DNA of 22,400 nt, taken from IMG/VR virus record IMGVR_UViG_3300032053_004647, positions 1 through 22,400 of that record; one strand, given 5' to 3'. The notes beneath the pieces were generated by a model, which did not search any database, had not been told where the DNA came from, and saw only the letters and a list, made by a program, of their open reading frames with translations. The position numbers were made by a program, and so were the translations under genes. This DNA comes from a virus. Positions 1 to 6,606 of this stretch are shown here, in pieces (within the stretch, counting starts at the first letter, position 1; each line of letters starts with the position of its first letter).

Positions 1-1
1 A

Positions 2-304
2 TGGGGTAAGTTGGTTTCTGCTTTAAAGAAACTAATGAAAGAACCGTACGGACTATCGGCGGGACAGCTTGCATTTTATATATGGAAATGTAAGCCAAAC
101 TTTATCTCGTCACAAGAGTTTGCCAAGATGGCTGTAGTAGCTCGCAAGCTATTTGAACAATACGAAATTGATCAGGTCGCCAGACTATACCGAGACCGCC
201 GCAGAGAACTCGCGTCATCTGGTCTTGAGAAAGCACAATACAAGAAAGAAAAACCTAAGTCACTATTATCCTTTTTAAGAGAGTTAGAAAATGGCAAAAC
301 GTAA
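2..304 (+). CDS. Small helical protein of unknown function, probably cut at its 5' end
   Basis: I do not recognise this protein. The reading frame is open to the left edge of the window, so the gene may begin upstream. The only candidate start inside is a TTG at 11, with a weak purine-rich stretch before it, which would give 97 residues. The sequence looks mostly helical and basic: an amphipathic central part with FYIWKCKPNF and VVARKLFEQYEIDQVARLYRDRR, ending in a Lys/Glu-rich tail. No signal peptide, membrane segment or metal motif is visible. Its last 14 bases overlap the start of the RecA-type recombinase gene, so it is probably co-translated with it and may belong to the recombination module. 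Bases 1-9 also read ATG GGG TAA in another frame, possibly the tail of a preceding gene. Confidence 0.6.
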   Translation, partial: WGKLVSALKKLMKEPYGLSAGQLAFYIWKCKPNFISSQEFAKMAVVARKLFEQYEIDQVARLYRDRRRELASSGLEKAQYKKEKPKSLLSFLRELENGKT

Positions 305-1484
305 AGAACAAGCAGTAGAAGAAATGTTAGAAGCCGTCACACGCCTCGCCGCTAGCGTATCATTTAATTTTTTCAAGAAAGAAGTTGAGCACGATCAAGA
401 AGGCGTATTAGCTATGGGCGGTGGTGAAATGGTTGATCCTGAACCCAATAAGAGCGGGTCTTATAATTTAGATTACGATCTTTGTGTACCTTTTCCAGAA
501 GGTAGAATTATAGAAATCTATGGAGAAGAGGGCACCTGTAAAACTACTACAGCACTTGAGGTTGCTGGTCGGGCCATGCAAGCTGGTAAAACCGTATTGT
601 ATATCAATATGGAAAAGAATCTAAACCTATCTCTTATGAGGTCCGTTAGAACTCTTCGTCCGTTTATTGATGACGCTGTAAAAGCAATGGAAAGCGGCAA
701 GACTAGCGACTGTAGGTTTTGGATTGTACGTGCTACTACAGGCGAACAGGCGTTTGAAGCCATGAGAAAGTTTGCATCTTTGGTCCCACGTGGTGTAGCT
801 ATCTTAGATTCTATTGATGCAGCCCAACCCTCTGCTGTACTGTCTGGTGAAATTGGCGAAAATAAAGTTGGTAATCTGGCAAAACTTATATCAGACGCAA
901 TGCGTAAACTGATTAACGGGGCAGAGGCCAATAGAACTACATTGATTTTTATCAATCAGGTACGCGATAAGATTACGATGTATGGCGATCCTAGTACTAC
1001 CCCAGGCGGTAAAGCTTTAAAATTCTATGCTTCTCAAAGAATCAAGTTGCTCAAGCCTAGAAAAGATGATATCATAGTAGATGCGAACGGTGAGCGTATT
1101 GGGGTTATCATCAGATATCAAGTAGTTAAAAACAAACTAGCACCAGACGGTAACGAAGGTGCATTCCCTATCCTTTTCAAGAACGGTATGTTTAGAGAAC
1201 AGGAATTAATTACTCAGTGTTGTAACTTTGGCATTCTATCTATGGGGGGCAAGGGCGGCAAGCAAGTGCTTCTACCTAAGATAGACCGTAAGACTAATGA
1301 ATACATAGTTGACAAGGAAGGCGAAAAAGATACCGTATGTATGAGTCAATTTAATGCCGCTCGCCGTCTATTGATGGATACTACATTAGTTAGTAAGTTA
1401 GATCAAGAACTACAAAAAATATTGCAAGCTGGCACTAGTGATCCTATGACTAGCTTAGTTGATGAAATTTCTGACCCTGAATAA
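291..1484 (+). CDS. recA: RecA/UvsX-type recombinase
   Basis: ATP-dependent strand-exchange protein that forms filaments on single-stranded DNA and pairs it with homologous duplex, used by phages for recombination-dependent replication and repair. Of its 397 residues, 1-65 form an N-terminal region with a helical start. Walker A is GEEGTCKT at 78-85. The RecA-type catalytic glutamate is probably E108 in YINMEKN. Walker B is GVAILDSID with D173. The L2/DNA-binding segment at 221-248 has INQVRDK, then TTPGGKALKFYAS, nearly the bacterial RecA consensus. The strand after it, VVKNKLAPDG near 278-287, also matches RecA. Residues 300-397 are divergent and phage-like. The ATG at 291 follows an AGAGAG stretch and overlaps the previous gene by 14 bp. 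No intein interrupts the Walker A or L2 regions. Family assignment is secure; RecA versus UvsX is a matter of naming. Confidence 0.95.
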   Translation: MAKRKEQAVEEMLEAVTRLAASVSFNFFKKEVEHDQEGVLAMGGGEMVDPEPNKSGSYNLDYDLCVPFPEGRIIEIYGEEGTCKTTTALEVAGRAMQAGKTVLYINMEKNLNLSLMRSVRTLRPFIDDAVKAMESGKTSDCRFWIVRATTGEQAFEAMRKFASLVPRGVAILDSIDAAQPSAVLSGEIGENKVGNLAKLISDAMRKLINGAEANRTTLIFINQVRDKITMYGDPSTTPGGKALKFYASQRIKLLKPRKDDIIVDANGERIGVIIRYQVVKNKLAPDGNEGAFPILFKNGMFREQELITQCCNFGILSMGGKGGKQVLLPKIDRKTNEYIVDKEGEKDTVCMSQFNAARRLLMDTTLVSKLDQELQKILQAGTSDPMTSLVDEISDPE

Positions 1485-1497
1485 TAGAGAAGTGAGG

Positions 1498-1875
1498 ATG
1501 AACTTGTTACCCGAACGCTATCCAATGCGTTCTAGAGAACAAAGTAAATCTAAGGGCCAGTTTTTACTAGGTCGTAGCATAAGTTCTATCTATGGCATTC
1601 AGACAATAATACTGGAAGAATTCCCTATTCCAGGTGAAAATCTATGGCTAGACTTTTACTTGCCTAACAACAAGTTAGCTTTTGAATTTCAAGGTGGTCA
1701 ACACGATGAGTTCAATAAGTTTTTTCATATCGATAAAAAGGGCTTTGATAAGTCTAAGGTACGAGACGAACGAAAGAAAGCTTGGTGTCAACTAAATGAT
1801 ATCACTTTGATTGAAGTTAGAAAAAACGTATCTATGGAAGAATTGAGAGACGTAATTGAAAAGGCTAGACTATGA
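1498..1875 (+). CDS. VSR-like PD-(D/E)XK endonuclease
   Basis: A probable small single-domain nuclease of about 125 residues in the very-short-patch-repair / EDxHD-like branch of the PD-(D/E)XK fold. The core reads LDFYLPNNKLAFEFQGGQH at about 51-69: D52 and E63 are candidate metal ligands, with Q65 and H69 placed as in VSR-like nucleases. A C-terminal KxRDERKKAW...ITLIEVR stretch at 87-108 completes the usual helix-strand. I chose ATG 1498 because it follows the recA stop directly and has a GA-rich leader; an in-frame ATG at 1459 would add 13 residues overlapping recA. The 3' end overlaps the helicase gene by ATGA. From established knowledge, VSR-like homing endonucleases such as I-Bth0305I are associated with phage recA genes, but here recA is uninterrupted, so a repair or junction-processing role is equally possible. 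Confidence 0.75.
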   Translation: MNLLPERYPMRSREQSKSKGQFLLGRSISSIYGIQTIILEEFPIPGENLWLDFYLPNNKLAFEFQGGQHDEFNKFFHIDKKGFDKSKVRDERKKAWCQLNDITLIEVRKNVSMEELRDVIEKARL

Positions 1876-3344
1876 CTAATATCGCCGCTGAAAAAGTATT
1901 TTTATCTGGGATCGTGAAGTTCCCAGATATGTTCTTTGAATACGCAGAGTATTTAGACGAAACTGACTTTCAGCATTCGGCAACACGCATGACCTACGAG
2001 GCCATACGTTCTCTAGTTATTGATAAAGAAGCTAAGTCCTTATCTAAGGCAAAGTTAGTTGCCGAAGCTAAGGCTTTAGGTCATCAAAATTACTTGTCAG
2101 CAACTAAGAATGGAGAATGGATTGATGAACTCTTTAGTGAAGAAATTACTAAGGACGAAATCGGCTCTCACTTTTTAGAGGTAAAGCGTCAATCTCTAAA
2201 AGATAAGTACTCTGAAACATTCTTACAGCTTAAAGACTATCTTGCTGCAACTGACGATCCGTTGTCAGTTATGATTAGTAAGGTTGAGAATGAGATCGTC
2301 AGCAAGGTAAACTCTCTTGACAAGGGCGAACATGCTATCGTTGATATGCGTGAGGGCTTTGAAGAGTTCATTAGTAGTCTAGCCGATGACCCCGGCCACA
2401 TGGGACTTGATCTAGGATATCCAGTATGGCAAGAACGTATTGGTCATATTCGAAACGGCACCTTGACATTTATAGTTGCTACTACTGGAAGTGGTAAAAG
2501 TCAATTTGGTCTTAAGGCTGGTATTATCGCGGCTAGAAAAGGATTACCAGTTCTTATTTTAGACAGCGAGTTGAACAAGCACGATCAATGGATTCGTGTT
2601 GCTGCCATGATATCAAAGGTTCCTTCTGACCTTATTGAAACTGGTTTTTGGCGTATGTCAGAAAGTCAGCTACGCGAGCAAGGTATCTCAGATCAAAAAC
2701 GTATTGATGAAATCATCATGTATGGCAAGCGTTTACGTGATCCAAGACTATGGGAGGCAGTCAAAAAGATGCCTTTATTCTATCAGTCTATTAGCGGTCT
2801 TAGTATTCCTGACGTATTACCGCACGCACGTAGATGGCTCCTAACACACGTTAAGCCAGATCGTGAAACACGAGTGCCACAGTGTTTGATAGTTTATGAT
2901 TATATTAAACTAGCTATGACTAATGAAATCAGTAGCGGTAGACTACAGGAATGGCAACAGCACGGATTGCATGTTTCCATGCTACATGATTTTGGTCAAA
3001 AGTATAATGTTCCTATTATGGCATTTGGTCAAACTAATAACGAAGCTGACCAAGGTATCAAGTGTGTAGCTGGCGGCAAGCGTATTAGTGAAAACGTAGA
3101 TAATGTTAGTTATCTTAAACGCAAAACAGATCAAGAGCGTGCTACAGACGGTACTGGTTCTCACAAGATGTTGAACTGGAAGGCACGTTATGGCAAGGGG
3201 TTGTTTGAAAGCTACATTAACTTTGATGTTAATTTGGCGTACGGTGAATTTATAGAAATTGATATTGCTACTGTAGTACCACCAGCACCTCCAGCACCAG
3301 CACCCGCTCCAGTAAATAAACCAGACGATGACGACGATGACTAA
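1872..3344 (+). CDS. dnaB: DnaB-type replicative helicase with acidic tail
   Basis: A hexameric ATP-dependent helicase that would unwind the phage replication fork. The 490 residues contain a helical N-terminal domain (about 1-150; the opening AAEKVFLSGIV...DETDFQHSATRMTYEAI resembles DnaB-N), a linker, and a RecA-fold motor. Walker A is TTGSGKS at 204-210, the catalytic glutamate is probably E233 in LDSEL, Walker B is LIVYDY with D343, and AFGQTNN at 384-390 is a sensor-like segment. The C-terminus is unusual: an Ala/Pro run at about 469-480 followed by six aspartates at 485-490. Those tail codons overlap the first 17 bases of the primase gene, tying expression of the two partners. It begins in an ATGA overlap with the nuclease gene. 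The family is clear; the tail function is unknown. Confidence 0.93.
   Translation: MTNIAAEKVFLSGIVKFPDMFFEYAEYLDETDFQHSATRMTYEAIRSLVIDKEAKSLSKAKLVAEAKALGHQNYLSATKNGEWIDELFSEEITKDEIGSHFLEVKRQSLKDKYSETFLQLKDYLAATDDPLSVMISKVENEIVSKVNSLDKGEHAIVDMREGFEEFISSLADDPGHMGLDLGYPVWQERIGHIRNGTLTFIVATTGSGKSQFGLKAGIIAARKGLPVLILDSELNKHDQWIRVAAMISKVPSDLIETGFWRMSESQLREQGISDQKRIDEIIMYGKRLRDPRLWEAVKKMPLFYQSISGLSIPDVLPHARRWLLTHVKPDRETRVPQCLIVYDYIKLAMTNEISSGRLQEWQQHGLHVSMLHDFGQKYNVPIMAFGQTNNEADQGIKCVAGGKRISENVDNVSYLKRKTDQERATDGTGSHKMLNWKARYGKGLFESYINFDVNLAYGEFIEIDIATVVPPAPPAPAPAPVNKPDDDDDD
3280..3341 (+). repeat. Low-complexity Pro/Ala-Asp coding stretch at helicase 3' end
   Basis: An imperfect CCAGCACC-type repeat encodes the Ala/Pro linker and is followed by GAC/GAT codons for the poly-Asp tail. 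It is in frame and belongs to the helicase gene. The aspartate codons also supply the ATG at 3328 that opens the primase frame. Confidence 0.7.
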
Positions 3345-4410
3345 TATAACTGAAGAAAATAAACGCACGCTTAGAAACCACGCTAATCGTAATATTATAC
3401 ATCTCCTATCTAAATTAGATGTTAATTTTAACGAACGTAGCGACGGCCTAATACAGGCGTGTTGTCCATGTCTACAGCATAGTGGAGATGGTAATAATAC
3501 TACGGCTTTTAGCTGGAGATTAGATCTCGGCAAGTGGGTTTGTTGGACACATCATTGCGAAGAAAGTCGCGGCAACGATATATTTGGTTTGGTTAGTAGT
3601 ATAAAAAATACTAATTTCCGCGAAACAATCAAGTGGATTCAAGAAAACCTTGAAGCAAACGACGTTGATCTTTCTAAACCATCTGACGATCCAGAGGCAC
3701 TACATCGAGGGACGCAGTTACATATCCACGAACCACTACCAGAAAACAATCTTAAGTTTTTACAGCAAGATCCCCAATACTTATTAAACCGTGAATTTAA
3801 TCTAGAGGTACTGCGTGAATATCAGGTTGGCCTATGGCAAAGACTTGGTACGTACATGCATGACCGTGTTGTATTTCCTGTTCGCGACCACGAAGGATTT
3901 CTTATTGGCTATACTGGACGTACAGTTCACTCAGAAGAGTACTTCGAAAAACGCGGCTTAAAATATTCAAAGTGGGTGCATGGACGCCACTTCAACAAGT
4001 GGCCTCAACGCGGCGACATCTTTACTAGTTCTATCCTATTTAATCTTTTTAAAGCCAAAAAGTATATTGGCGAAAGTAAGAAGATTATCATGGTTGAAGG
4101 ACCGTTGGACGGCATGAAGTTAGAAGAAGCTGGTATCCATAATTGGGTAGCCACTTTAGGTACAAACTTTTGTCACGCCCACCGTACGTTATTAATTAAG
4201 TATGGTGTTACTGATCTATATGTTGCTTATGATGCTGACGATCCATCTAAATACAAAGACAATCAATCTCCCGGTGAAAAGGGATGGAAGAAAATTGAGA
4301 GGGTAGTTGGAGATTTATTTAATTTACACAAAATAGATTTACCGCCTGGACATGACTGTGGCAATCTAAATGTACAACAACTGCAAGACATTTTTAAGGG
4401 CATTCAATGA
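3328..4410 (+). CDS. dnaG: DNA primase (CHC2 zinc finger plus TOPRIM)
   Basis: Synthesises RNA primers for the fork, working with the DnaB-type helicase encoded just before it. In its 360 residues the N-terminal zinc-binding part has CCPC at 45-48 with H51, then W-C72 and THHC at 74-77, followed by GNDIFGLV, matching the CHC2 layout. The TOPRIM core has IIMVEGPLDGMK with E258 and D261, ATLGT at 275-279, and VAYDADDP with D302 and D304 as metal ligands. It is much shorter than bacterial DnaG (about 580 residues); nothing resembling the C-terminal helicase-binding domain follows the TOPRIM core. The ATG at 3328 overlaps the helicase gene by 17 bp; a second in-frame ATG lies at 3337 and either could be used. 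It ends in ATGA with the next gene. Confidence 0.92.
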   Translation: MTTMTNITEENKRTLRNHANRNIIHLLSKLDVNFNERSDGLIQACCPCLQHSGDGNNTTAFSWRLDLGKWVCWTHHCEESRGNDIFGLVSSIKNTNFRETIKWIQENLEANDVDLSKPSDDPEALHRGTQLHIHEPLPENNLKFLQQDPQYLLNREFNLEVLREYQVGLWQRLGTYMHDRVVFPVRDHEGFLIGYTGRTVHSEEYFEKRGLKYSKWVHGRHFNKWPQRGDIFTSSILFNLFKAKKYIGESKKIIMVEGPLDGMKLEEAGIHNWVATLGTNFCHAHRTLLIKYGVTDLYVAYDADDPSKYKDNQSPGEKGWKKIERVVGDLFNLHKIDLPPGHDCGNLNVQQLQDIFKGIQ

Positions 4411-5378
4411 TTAAACTTAGCTCCGTATCACCTAGTAAAATAAAAACTTATGATATGTGTAAGTTTAAGTTTTGGCTTACGTACCATTGTCCAGAGGTTA
4501 CACTCAAGTCAAATTGGGGTGCTGCTCATGGATCTTTAATACATGATTTATTAGAAAATTACTCTACTGGTCGTGATCTAGATTGGACATCTAGACTTTA
4601 TCGTGGCTATGCTGGTGAACTTAAAACACTTGATAGACACCAAAAAGAAACCACTATGGAGTCTCCATTAAGGTGGGCAAAGGATAAGGACTACGCTAAC
4701 AATAAGCCGTATTGCGACGTATGCCCGTACGCTTCTAAAACAGAACATACTTGTACTATTTCTGGCCAACCGTTAGATAACTTGGATGGTTGCCCAAGAC
4801 AGCTTTTTGATGGCTCTATTTCAATGATGCATGAAACCATTAATAGATATGTAAAGATATGGCCCAAGACATTAAAGGCTCCAGATGGAACTTTGATAGG
4901 ATCTGAGTATGGATTTAGAGTTCCTATTCCAGGCACAGACGTACCAATGATTGGTTATATGGACTTGGTTACAGAGGAAAATCCAGACACGATTCAAATT
5001 ATTGACTACAAGACTGGAGCGTGGACTCAAGATTATTCAGAGTGTCGTAACGACATTCAGGTTAGAATGTATTCTCTTGCTAGTCGCCGCGTATTTATAG
5101 ACGATATTGAAAAGCGTGGATTCAAGTACAAGAACATAATTATGACGTTTGATTACTTTACTAGCCACCCTATTACCCTTGCTTTTACAGCAGAGGAAGA
5201 CGCGGAAACAGAAAGGTATGTTGCTAATAAAATTAAAGAGATTGAGTCTACTGATTTTATAACACGTATCGTAAGAAACAATGAAGAATTTGCAGAGCGT
5301 GGAGCGTGGAAGTGTCGTTCGCTTTGTGATACAGAAGTATGTGCCTCTAAGTGGCCGGGGAAATTTAAAATACAATGA
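4407..5378 (+). CDS. Cas4/RecB-like PD-(D/E)XK exonuclease with extra Cys cluster
   Basis: A probable single-strand or end-processing exonuclease of 323 residues. It shows the RecB/Cas4 order: SPSKIKTYDMCKFKFWL near 8-24, GSLIHDLLE with H46 and E50, GYMDLV with D186, IIDYKTG with D200 and K202, and QVRMYSLA with Q218 and Y222. C-terminal cysteines C303, C307 and C312 plus an N-terminal cysteine (C18 or C28) could hold a [4Fe-4S] cluster as in Cas4 and AddB. A separate insertion at about 101-131 carries C103-x2-C106, C116 and C129, suggesting an additional zinc ribbon. There is no CRISPR array or Cas1/Cas2, so a phage recombination or replication role is likelier than spacer acquisition. It has ATGA overlaps on both sides, between primase and ClpP. 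Confidence 0.87.
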   Translation: MIKLSSVSPSKIKTYDMCKFKFWLTYHCPEVTLKSNWGAAHGSLIHDLLENYSTGRDLDWTSRLYRGYAGELKTLDRHQKETTMESPLRWAKDKDYANNKPYCDVCPYASKTEHTCTISGQPLDNLDGCPRQLFDGSISMMHETINRYVKIWPKTLKAPDGTLIGSEYGFRVPIPGTDVPMIGYMDLVTEENPDTIQIIDYKTGAWTQDYSECRNDIQVRMYSLASRRVFIDDIEKRGFKYKNIIMTFDYFTSHPITLAFTAEEDAETERYVANKIKEIESTDFITRIVRNNEEFAERGAWKCRSLCDTEVCASKWPGKFKIQ

Positions 5379-5959
5379 GAGCTAAAATTACAAGAGACTG
5401 GATCGATGCTTATTTCGATCATGGTGTAGACAGACAAAATAGACGAGTATTTATGTTTGACGACGTAGATGCTAGTTCAATTGGTATGGTCATTAAAGCA
5501 CTATACTACATGGACGCTGAAAGCGATCAGCCAATCGAATTATTTATTGGTTCTTTTGGTGGCGATGAATATGAAATGTTTGCTTTATATGATGTCATTA
5601 GAACTCTTAGATCTCCAATTCATACAACCGCTATCGGTAAATGTATGAGTGCGGCACCATTATTGGTTGCGTGTGGAGAACTAGGATTTAGATATACCAC
5701 ACCCCACACCGTGTTTATGGTTCACCAAGCTTGGGACGATCTTGGCCCTAAGCGTGTAGACGAAATGAAAAGAGACATTGAAAATTTTGAAGCTATAGGT
5801 AAAAAGTGGTATTCTTTAATGGAGAAACATACAAAGAAAGATGCAGCATTTTGGAAGAATCTTTGTGAATCAGTTGGAGATAAATTTTTTGATGCTAATA
5901 CCGCTCAAGAGTGGGGAGTAATTGACCACGTGTGGGACGAAAAGGAAGGTGATGAGTGA
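5375..5959 (+). CDS. clpP: ClpP-type serine protease
   Basis: A self-compartmentalising serine peptidase of the ClpP/S14 family, 194 residues as is usual for mature ClpP. The catalytic triad is visible: S92 in GKCMSAAP, H117 in FMVHQAW and D169 in VGDKFF, followed by the AQEWGVID segment that matches the ClpP consensus AxEYGLID. The oxyanion-hole glycines occur as SFGGDEYEMFALYD at 60-73, replacing the usual SPGG. No ATPase partner (ClpX or ClpA) is encoded in the window, so it would need a host or distant phage unfoldase, or might act alone. Phage ClpP-like enzymes are often head maturation proteases near capsid genes; this one sits between the exonuclease and the polymerase, with ATGA at its start and a TGATG overlap at its end. 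The family is secure, the substrate unknown. Confidence 0.9.
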   Translation: MRAKITRDWIDAYFDHGVDRQNRRVFMFDDVDASSIGMVIKALYYMDAESDQPIELFIGSFGGDEYEMFALYDVIRTLRSPIHTTAIGKCMSAAPLLVACGELGFRYTTPHTVFMVHQAWDDLGPKRVDEMKRDIENFEAIGKKWYSLMEKHTKKDAAFWKNLCESVGDKFFDANTAQEWGVIDHVWDEKEGDE

Positions 5960-6606
5960 TGGCTAATCATATAGTTACTGTTTGTTGTTGGGGTAAAGGT
6001 CACGAAACTGATCTAGTTATGAGTATAGCTCAAGAGGAAGCGTTGTATCGTAAAATACAAAAAATGAAAGCCGTATGTCCTTCGTGTCGTCATGAAGGTA
6101 GCGGTAATTGTGCTATTTTTGTAAAGCAATCTAATAGCAAGATATATAGATGTTCTAAAAAACACACTACAACTATTACTCCTTTAAACGGTAATATGTT
6201 ACACGTAAAATTTGGCAACGAATCAGAAGATTTTACTAACATATATGCTGACCTAAAACAACTCGATGTTCTTATTGACAGCGAGGACATCGTGTGTCAT
6301 AATTGTTGTGGTAAGCTCAGTGCCGCAGATGATTTACAGCTAAGTCATCAAGTAGCCCCAGGTATAAAAACTAAAACACGTGTTGGTGACATCTGGGATA
6401 AAAATGGAATTGAGCCCGTAAGAAATGGCAAGTACGATGGTGACAGTAACTATCAAAATACCCGTACAGAAAAAGCTAACAAGGAACGACTTAAGGTTCT
6501 TCGTAAGAGCAGAAACATTTCGCAAGACAGATCACCCGGTAAACGCATAGACGCTCCAACAGATACAAGATACTCACGCCGCGACAAGGGCGACACTAAT
6601 AGATGA
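5959..6606 (+). CDS. Zinc-motif protein of unknown function with basic tail
   Basis: I do not recognise this 215-residue protein. What can be seen: a first CxxC at C40/C43 followed by C65 and H69, plausibly one zinc site; a second cluster C113-x2-C116-C117 in VCHNCCGKL; and an N-terminal CC at 9-10. From about residue 135 the protein loses predicted hydrophobic core and becomes rich in Lys, Arg, Asp and Asn, ending in a run of RYSRRDKGDTNR, so the C-terminal third is probably disordered and nucleic-acid binding. The ATG at 5959 shares its A with the ClpP stop (TGATG); a GTG at 5956 would add one residue. It ends in ATGA with the polymerase gene. Position between protease and polymerase suggests a replication accessory, but no function is claimed. 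Confidence 0.75.
   Translation: MANHIVTVCCWGKGHETDLVMSIAQEEALYRKIQKMKAVCPSCRHEGSGNCAIFVKQSNSKIYRCSKKHTTTITPLNGNMLHVKFGNESEDFTNIYADLKQLDVLIDSEDIVCHNCCGKLSAADDLQLSHQVAPGIKTKTRVGDIWDKNGIEPVRNGKYDGDSNYQNTRTEKANKERLKVLRKSRNISQDRSPGKRIDAPTDTRYSRRDKGDTNR

Noticed and set aside
518-955. Minus-strand open frame of 145 codons
   Set aside because: It lies fully inside the RecA gene, whose motifs are intact; the antisense translation shows no recognisable motif.
1459-1500. Longer N-terminus for the VSR-like nuclease
   Set aside because: It would overlap recA by 26 bp and add residues that do not resemble the nuclease; ATG 1498 is better placed.
2982-3533. Minus-strand open frame of 183 codons
   Set aside because: It runs antisense to the helicase tail and primase zinc finger; the translation is Cys/Trp-rich low complexity produced by the Pro/Ala repeat.
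4407-5378. Possible CRISPR-Cas component because of Cas4 similarity
   Set aside because: No repeat-spacer array, Cas1, Cas2 or effector gene is visible; the neighbours are phage replication genes.
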